Positions 58,465-64,000 of a stretch of 64,000 nucleotides of DNA are shown here, one piece after another. The stretch covers positions 596,974 through 660,973 of the forward strand of contig CP001624.1 in the NCBI GenBank assembly GCA_000023185.1. The letters run 5' to 3'. The stretch comes from Rhizobium leguminosarum bv. trifolii WSM1325 (lineage in GTDB: Bacteria > Pseudomonadota > Alphaproteobacteria > Rhizobiales > Rhizobiaceae). A program made the position numbers and the translations under genes. The first letter of the stretch is position 1, and the number at the start of each line of letters is the position of its first letter. Under the pieces are notes generated by a model. That model saw only the letters and a program-made list of their open reading frames with translations. It searched no databases and was not told the origin of the DNA.

Positions 58465-61414
58465 GGAGCTTCTCGTTTTCGGGATCGATGAAGACGGGAT
58501 GGCAGAGCACCGCATCGGTGAATTCGTTGCGCAGGCCGTTCCAGACCGTCACCTTTTCACCGATGCGCTCCGGCCCACGCCTGACGAGCGCCAGGCCGAT
58601 CGTATGGCCGAGCCCTGGCGAAAAGGCGCTTGAAGTGACGTAGCCTTGGTCGTTTTCGAGGGTCGCCGCAACGCCGTCGGCGAGAATATGCGAGCCGGTG
58701 CGGAAACCGGTCGCCGGATTAAGCGGCTTGACGCCGACAAGGCGCTGCCGGTCGGGATCTTGCAGCCCTTCGCGGGCAAGCAATGCCTTGCCGATGAAAT
58801 CCGGCTTGGTTGATGAAACCATGCGGCCGAAACCGAGGTCGCCAGGCGTCACCGTGCCGTTGATTTCGGCATGGGTGACATGGCCCTTTTCGATGCGCAT
58901 GACGCCGAGCGCTTCGGCGCCATAGGCGCAGATGCCATGTTTCTCGCCCGCCGCCATGATCGCATCCGCAACGCCTTCGCCGTAGCCGGCGGGCACCGCC
59001 AGCTCGTAGGCGAGTTCGCCCGAGAAGGAAATCCGGAAGAGCCGCCCTTCAAGTTGGCCGCCGAACAGGGAGACCTTGCGCGCGCTCATGAAGGGGAAGG
59101 CTGCATCCGACAAATCCTCGTCGACGATCTCCTGAAGAATGGCGCGCGACTTCGGCCCGGCAACGGCCATCTGCGCCCATTGATCGGTCGAGGAGGCGAA
59201 GCAGACGTCGAGTTCCGGCCAGAGCGTCTGGGCGCAGAATTCGAGATGGGTCAACACGCCGGCGGCAAGTGCGGTCGTCGTCGTCATGAAGAAATGCTCG
59301 TCACTGAACCGGCTGGTGGTGCCGTCATCATAGATGAAGCCGTCCTCACGCAGCATGATGCCGTAACGCGCCTTGCCGACAGCGAGCTTGGCGAAGCCGT
59401 TGCAATAGATGCGATCGAGGAAGGTCGCGGCATCCCTCCCTGATATTTCGATCTTGCCGAGGGTCGAGACGTCGCAGAGGCCGGCATTCTTCCGGATGTT
59501 CAGCACCTCGCGGTCGACGCTTTCACGCCATGTCGTCTCTCCGGCGCGCGGAAACCAGGCGGACCGGTACCAGAGGCCGGTTTCGACGAAGATCGCGCCA
59601 TTCTTCTTAGCCCAGCCATGCAGCGGCGATTTGCGCGCCGGCTGGAAATGTTTGCCGCGCGACGCCCCAGTCAAGGCGCCGAAGGAAACCGGCGTATAGA
59701 AGGGCCGGAAAGTCGTCGTTCCCACATCGGCGGGCGACACGCCGCGCGCCTCGGCAAGGATGCCGATGGCGTTGATGTTGGAAAGCTTGCCCTGATCGGT
59801 CGCCATGCCTGATGTGGTGTAGCGCTTGGCAAGCTCGACATGACCGTAGCCTTCGCGGACGGCGAGGCCGAGATCCTTGAGATGCACGTCGTTCTGGTAA
59901 TCGACGAAGGCCTTGCCCTTCGAGCCCTTGACCGACCAGAGCGGCTTTGCCTGTGCAGCCGCCTCGGACGCCAAGGCAAAGGCCGGTTCCGCCGCCGCGA
60001 AACCGATCGCCTTCAACGCGGCAACTGCCTTTGCGGCGCCATCGCCGAGGCAGGTCGCGGTTTGCGCAAGGCCGGCAGCCGAGCCGGCAACGGTCAGACC
60101 TTCCTGCTGGACAGGCGCCAGAAACGCCGAGGCTTCGTCCGACCATTGCGGTTTCGCACCGCGATGGCAGGCAAGATGAATGATCGGGCTCCAGCCGCCC
60201 GACATGGCTAGCGCATCGGCTTCGATCCGGCGGGTGCCGGTTGCGGTTTCGACGCTGACGCCGCGCAGGCGCTTGCCGCCAAGCGCATCGATGACCCTGG
60301 CGCCCTTCAGCACTTCGGCGCGGCCCTGCCAGCTCGCGGCCGCATCCGCGCGGCTGTCGACGATCGCCGCGACGGTGAGGCCGGCGGCCTCCAGATCGGC
60401 TGCGGTTCGATATCCGGCATCGTTGGTGGTGAAGATGACCGTGCTTCTGCCGGGCGCGACCGCCTGCCGATTGAGATAGCTGCGCATCGCGCCTGCCATC
60501 ATCACACCGGGAATATCGTTGCCGCCGAAGACCAGCGGACGCTCCTCGACGCCGGTTGCAAGGATCGCCTGGCGGGCGACGATGCGCCACAACCGTTCCA
60601 CGGGGCGTTCCGGATCCGGCATCGCCACATGCTTCTGCACCCGTTCGACGGCGCCAAAGACATTGTCGTCATACCAGCCGAACACCGTCATGCGCGGCAG
60701 GCGGCGCACGTTCTCCAGGCTCGCCAGTTCGGCAAGCAGCTCGCCGAGAAGCGCATCCGCCGGCTTGCCGTCAATAGTGCCGCTGTCGGAAAGCAGGCTG
60801 CCGCCAAGTTCGGACCCCTCGTCGGCGAGGATGACGCGCGCACCGGCGCGGCCGGCGGTCAGCGCTGCGGCAAGACCGGTCGGGCCGGCACCGATCACCA
60901 GCAGATCGCAATGCGCCCAGCATTTCTCGTAGCTATCGGGATCGGCCTCGTAGGAAGCCCTGCCGAGGCCCGCCGCCTTGCGGATCACCGGCTCGTAGAG
61001 CTTTTCCCAGAGGGCCGCCGGCCACATGAAGGTCTTGTAGTAGAAGCCGGCACTGAGGAAGGGCGACAGCAGCCCGTTGACCGCGCCGACATCGAAGCCG
61101 AGCGAAGGCCAGCGGTTCTGGCTCTTTGCCGTCAGCCCCTGGTAGAGCTCGATCATCGTGGCGCGCGTATTCGGCTCGGTGCGCCCGCCGCTGCCCGTCG
61201 TTACCAGCGCGTTCGGTTCGGCAGCGCCCGCCGTCAGGATGCCGCGCGGGCGGTGATATTTGAAGCTGCGGCCGACGAGCTGGACGCCGTTGGCAAGCAG
61301 CGCCGAGGCGAGTGTATCGCCCGGATGGCCTTCGAGTGGCCTGCCGTCGAAAGTAAAACCGAGCGTCGTGGCGCGGTCGATGCGGCCGCCGGAGGAAAGA
61401 CGGAAGCTCGTCAT
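58457..61414 (-). CDS. soxA: Sarcosine oxidase alpha subunit
   Basis: 985 aa from ATG 61414 (MTSFRLSSGGRIDRATTLGF). N-terminal 2Fe-2S-like fold (HPGDTLASALLANG), NAD-binding VIGAGPTGLAAALTAGRAGA near residue 180, and a C-terminal aminomethyltransferase-type folate domain (AGLCDVSTLGKIEISGRDAA; GEKHGICAYGAEALGVMRIE). It oxidises sarcosine with tetrahydrofolate as one-carbon acceptor, giving glycine and peroxide. Overlaps soxD by 4 bases. Confidence 0.95.
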   Translation of the reverse strand: MTSFRLSSGGRIDRATTLGFTFDGRPLEGHPGDTLASALLANGVQLVGRSFKYHRPRGILTAGAAEPNALVTTGSGGRTEPNTRATMIELYQGLTAKSQNRWPSLGFDVGAVNGLLSPFLSAGFYYKTFMWPAALWEKLYEPVIRKAAGLGRASYEADPDSYEKCWAHCDLLVIGAGPTGLAAALTAGRAGARVILADEGSELGGSLLSDSGTIDGKPADALLGELLAELASLENVRRLPRMTVFGWYDDNVFGAVERVQKHVAMPDPERPVERLWRIVARQAILATGVEERPLVFGGNDIPGVMMAGAMRSYLNRQAVAPGRSTVIFTTNDAGYRTAADLEAAGLTVAAIVDSRADAAASWQGRAEVLKGARVIDALGGKRLRGVSVETATGTRRIEADALAMSGGWSPIIHLACHRGAKPQWSDEASAFLAPVQQEGLTVAGSAAGLAQTATCLGDGAAKAVAALKAIGFAAAEPAFALASEAAAQAKPLWSVKGSKGKAFVDYQNDVHLKDLGLAVREGYGHVELAKRYTTSGMATDQGKLSNINAIGILAEARGVSPADVGTTTFRPFYTPVSFGALTGASRGKHFQPARKSPLHGWAKKNGAIFVETGLWYRSAWFPRAGETTWRESVDREVLNIRKNAGLCDVSTLGKIEISGRDAATFLDRIYCNGFAKLAVGKARYGIMLREDGFIYDDGTTSRFSDEHFFMTTTTALAAGVLTHLEFCAQTLWPELDVCFASSTDQWAQMAVAGPKSRAILQEIVDEDLSDAAFPFMSARKVSLFGGQLEGRLFRISFSGELAYELAVPAGYGEGVADAIMAAGEKHGICAYGAEALGVMRIEKGHVTHAEINGTVTPGDLGFGRMVSSTKPDFIGKALLAREGLQDPDRQRLVGVKPLNPATGFRTGSHILADGVAATLENDQGYVTSSAFSPGLGHTIGLALVRRGPERIGEKVTVWNGLRNEFTDAVLCHPVFIDPENEKLHA

Positions 61415-61692
61415 GCCGGTTCTCCGCTTAGCTTGGAAAGAGCGGCATCCCTGACGCCGTGGACCACATGGGTGACGGTATCGCGTTCGACGATCAGCCA
61501 GCGGCGGCATCCGGAAGAGTGGTGCCAATATTCGCTGTGCCGGCCTCTCGGATTGTCGCGCAGATAGACATAATCGAACCAGGCCGCCGCACCGGCATCC
61601 GGCGCCGGCCTGATAAGGCCGGCATCGCCGCGGATCGAGAACTCCTCCTTCGGTCGGGCGCCGCAATGGGGACAGGAAATCAAGCTCGCCAT
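61411..61692 (-). CDS. soxD: Sarcosine oxidase delta subunit
   Basis: 93 aa. Zinc-binding subunit: CPHCGARPKEEFSIRGDAG with CxxC at residues 7-10, and HHSSGCRRWLIVERDT with His/Cys ligands; DYVYLRDNPRGRHSEYWHH is a family signature. Start at ATG 61692. The stop overlaps the soxA start. Confidence 0.92.
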   Translation of the reverse strand: MASLISCPHCGARPKEEFSIRGDAGLIRPAPDAGAAAWFDYVYLRDNPRGRHSEYWHHSSGCRRWLIVERDTVTHVVHGVRDAALSKLSGEPA

Positions 61693-61703
61693 CTTAAACG
61701 TCC

Positions 61704-62954
61704 TCAGTGCAGATTGGGCTGGGCGCCGACGCCCTTTTCGTCGATCGGATAGCCCCGCGCGAAGCGGTCGAGCCGGAAGGCGCGGGCGGTCTGATGCGGC
61801 GCGTTGCGGGCGATCAGATGGGCGTAGCAGAAGCCGGAGGCGGGTGTGGCCTTGAAGCCGCCGTAACACCAGCCGGTGTTGAGATAGAGATTGTCGATAT
61901 GGGTGCGGTCGATGATCGGCGAGCCGTCCATGCTCATATCCATGACGCCACCCCAGGAGCGCAGATAACGCACGCGCGACAGCGACGGAATCAGCGCCAG
62001 CCCGGCTTCGGCGACATGCTCGACCGAGGCGAGATTGCCGCGCTGGGCATAGGAATTGTAGCCGTCGATGTCACCGCCGAAGACCAGGCCGCCCTTGTCC
62101 GACTGGGACGCGTAGAAATGCCCGGCGCCGAAGGTGACGACCGTGTCGATGAACGGTTTCAGCCCTTCGGAGACGAAGGCCTGCAGCACATGGCTTTCGA
62201 TCGGCAGGCGAAGGCCGGCCATATCGGCGACGACGGTGGAGTTGCCGGCGGCAGCAAGCGCCAGCTTGCCGCAGCCGATGAAGCCCTTGTTGGTCTCGAC
62301 GCCGGTAATCCGACCGTTTTCGCTGCGGATGCCGGTCACCTCGCACTGGGTGATGATGTCGACGCCGCGCTGATCGGCGCCTCGCGCATAACCCCAGGCG
62401 ACCGCATCGTGGCGCACCGTGCCGCCGCGCGGCTGGAACAGGCCGCCCATAATGGGGAAACGGGCATTGTCGAAATCGAGGAAGGGCAATTTCCTGCGTA
62501 CCGCCTGCCGGTCGAGAAGCTCGGCGTCGACGCCATGCAGCCGCATGGCGTTGCCGCGGCGCGTATAGGCGTCGCGCTGCGCGTCGGAATGGAAGAGGTT
62601 GAGAACGCCGCGCTGCGAGACCATGGCGTTGAAGTTGAAGTCCTGCTCCAGCCCCTCCCAAAGTTTCATCGACAGCTCGTAGAACGGATTATTACCCGGC
62701 AGCAGATAGTTCGAGCGGATGATCGTCGTGTTCCTGCCGATATTGCCGGAGCCGAGATAGCCCTTTTCGAGGACAGCGACATTGGTGACGCCGAATTCCT
62801 TGGCAAGGTAGTAGGCGGTGGCAAGACCATGCCCGCCGCCGCCGACGATGATGACGTCGTAATGCGGCTTCGGCGCCGGGTCGCGCCAGGCCGGCGCCCA
62901 GCCTTTGTTGCCGCGAAGGCCGTTCAAGAAAATCGAAAGAGCGGAATAGCGCAT
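61704..62954 (-). CDS. soxB: Sarcosine oxidase beta subunit
   Basis: 416 aa from ATG 62954 (MRYSALSIFLNGLRGNKGWA) with GGAGTGACC upstream. FAD-binding VIIVGGGGHGLATAYYLAKE near residue 34, and the covalent FMN/FAD region GNIGRNTTIIRSNYLLP. C-terminal LNTGWCYGGFKATPASGFC. First gene of soxBDAG. Divergent from a GlxA-type regulator. Confidence 0.95.
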   Translation of the reverse strand: MRYSALSIFLNGLRGNKGWAPAWRDPAPKPHYDVIIVGGGGHGLATAYYLAKEFGVTNVAVLEKGYLGSGNIGRNTTIIRSNYLLPGNNPFYELSMKLWEGLEQDFNFNAMVSQRGVLNLFHSDAQRDAYTRRGNAMRLHGVDAELLDRQAVRRKLPFLDFDNARFPIMGGLFQPRGGTVRHDAVAWGYARGADQRGVDIITQCEVTGIRSENGRITGVETNKGFIGCGKLALAAAGNSTVVADMAGLRLPIESHVLQAFVSEGLKPFIDTVVTFGAGHFYASQSDKGGLVFGGDIDGYNSYAQRGNLASVEHVAEAGLALIPSLSRVRYLRSWGGVMDMSMDGSPIIDRTHIDNLYLNTGWCYGGFKATPASGFCYAHLIARNAPHQTARAFRLDRFARGYPIDEKGVGAQPNLH

Positions 62955-63040
62955 GGTCACTCCGGAAAGAACAGCTGCATGATGCCAGAAAGAGAAGGGC
63001 TGACTTGCACAGAAGGGACACAAATCGCTAAGAAAGAGAC

Positions 63041-64000
63041 ATGTCCTCTATTGATAGTAGAAATGTCCAGAAAATCGGCTTCATCCTTATCCCGGGATTT
63101 GCGCTGATGTCCTATGCTTCGGCGACCGAACCGCTCAGGGCGGCAAATCTTTTGGCCGGACGCGAGATCTATCGACTGCAGATCTTCTCGCCCGATGGCA
63201 CGCCGGCGCTCTCCTCCTCGGGCACAAGCGTCCCCGCCGAGCCTCTCCCGGTCAGGGGCTCGGGGCTCGGAACGGCCTTCGTCTGCGCCGGCGGCTTGCC
63301 CCGCGACTGGCGGTACCCCGGCGTACTTGCCTGCTTGCGGCAGCTGTCGCGCGAAGGGGTGAGGATCGGCGGCATCTCGGGTGGCCCCTATCTGATGGCC
63401 GCCGCCGGACTGCTTGGCGGCCGCGACTTCACCATCCACTGGGAGCATGCGGCCGCCCTTCTCGAAGCCTTCCCGGACCTGACGCCGCGCCAGGCGCGCT
63501 TCGTGATCGACGGCAACCGGATCACCTGCGGCGGCGGCATCGCACCGCTCGACATGATGCATGTGCTGATCGCCGAGCGCATGGGGCCGGATTTCGCCCG
63601 CCGGGTCAGCGACTGGTATCTGCACACCGAGGTCAACGAGCCCGCTGCACCCCAGCGCGCCTCGCTGGCGCAGCGTTACGGCGTCCATCATTCCGGCCTG
63701 CTCAACGTTCTCGAACGGATGGAAGAGACGATCGAGATGCCGCTCGAGCGTGCCGCCATGGCGCGCATCGCCGGCGTCACCACCCGCCATCTCGACCGGC
63801 TCTTTTCGGCCCATCTCGGCACCACCTTCCTCGATCAGTACCGCAGGATCAGGCTGCAGCATGCCCATCGCCTGCTGAAGCAGAGCCCGCTTTCCGTCTC
63901 GGAAATCGCGGTGGCCACCGGTTTTTCCAGTCTGAGCCATTTTTCCCGGATGTTCCGTGCCGTCTACGGCATCGCTCCGCGCGCGGCGCGGCGGGAATAG
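63041..64000 (+). CDS. GlxA-type AraC-family regulator of the sarcosine operon
   Basis: 319 aa. N-terminal DJ-1/PfpI-like domain (IGFILIPGFALMSYASATEP; GISGGPYLMAAAGLLGG, where the usual nucleophile Cys is absent) and C-terminal AraC double HTH (MARIAGVTTRHLDRLFSAHL; VSEIAVATGFSSLSHFSRMF). Divergent from soxBDAG with an 86-base gap, so it is probably the activator for sarcosine or betaine catabolism, as GbdR-type proteins are. The stop is the last codon of the window. Confidence 0.88.
   Translation: MSSIDSRNVQKIGFILIPGFALMSYASATEPLRAANLLAGREIYRLQIFSPDGTPALSSSGTSVPAEPLPVRGSGLGTAFVCAGGLPRDWRYPGVLACLRQLSREGVRIGGISGGPYLMAAAGLLGGRDFTIHWEHAAALLEAFPDLTPRQARFVIDGNRITCGGGIAPLDMMHVLIAERMGPDFARRVSDWYLHTEVNEPAAPQRASLAQRYGVHHSGLLNVLERMEETIEMPLERAAMARIAGVTTRHLDRLFSAHLGTTFLDQYRRIRLQHAHRLLKQSPLSVSEIAVATGFSSLSHFSRMFRAVYGIAPRAARRE

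Noticed and set aside
1..64000. CRISPR arrays, tRNA or rRNA genes, riboswitches
   Set aside because: No regularly spaced repeat arrays and no cloverleaf or rRNA-like stretches were noticed, and no cobalamin riboswitch was seen near the cob genes, whose 5' end is outside the window.

Overview
The window looks like chromosomal DNA of a Rhizobium of the R. leguminosarum/etli type. Grounds: high-GC alphaproteobacterial coding style, the aerobic cob pathway, a MocE-type ferredoxin of the rhizopine family, DUF982 and NUDIX NadQ-type proteins, and several palindromic intergenic repeats of the RIME class. No rRNA, tRNA, CRISPR array, intact insertion sequence or replication origin was recognised.

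Layout. 0-5.8 kb: aerobic cobalamin genes cobG(partial)-H-I-J, cobK inverted, then cobL-M. 5.8-11.5 kb: a catabolic cluster with a TIM-barrel isomerase and LacI regulator on the minus strand, divergent from a desaturase-type oxygenase, Rieske ferredoxin, ferredoxin reductase and PanB-like protein; a 10-bp perfect inverted repeat lies between the two arms. 11.6-16 kb: a NUDIX-type NAD regulator and nadA-nadB-nadC, with two copies of a TATGCTC-N5-GAGCATA operator before nadA. 16-17.1 kb: an IS remnant and a frameshifted NmrA-like gene. 17.4-22 kb: a BTAD/TPR regulator, then a compact RiPP-type locus (47-aa candidate precursor, YcaO cyclodehydratase, TfuA partner) flanked by a near-identical 20-bp direct repeat. 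22-27 kb: an XRE regulator and an L-fucose-type pathway (fuconolactonase-like amidohydrolase, IclR regulator, SDR, fuconate dehydratase) whose mutarotase gene survives only as a decayed pseudogene.

27.2-44 kb holds an envelope/periplasmic set with no obvious textbook counterpart: a caspase-Sel1 protein, an S74-like lipoprotein, a beta-propeller/NlpC protein, an OmpA-DUF4384 protein, a caspase-EF-hand-DUF4384 protein, a trypsin-pseudocaspase-DUF4384 fusion, a serpin, and a membrane pseudokinase with a C-terminal FGE/SUMF1-like region. The trypsin has the Asp that gives Arg/Lys specificity, and the adjacent serpin carries an Arg-Ser bond in its reactive loop, so the two look like a protease-inhibitor pair. 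44-45.3 kb: DUF982 gene and a ParD/ParE pair whose toxin reading frame is broken.

45.5-57.8 kb: an unusual Tad/Flp pilus-type machine: FHA protein, TadC, TadB, an ATPase with an N-terminal FHA-like region, CpaB, an exported unknown, three TadE/G-like proteins, prepilin peptidase and a pilin-like peptide on the minus strand, plus a 43-aa membrane peptide and a second TadA ATPase on the plus strand. No secretin, CpaD or CpaE is present here. FHA domains next to a kinase-like protein suggest, as inference only, that the protease set and the Tad machine are linked. 57.9-64 kb: heterotetrameric sarcosine oxidase soxB-D-A-G and a divergent GlxA-type AraC regulator.
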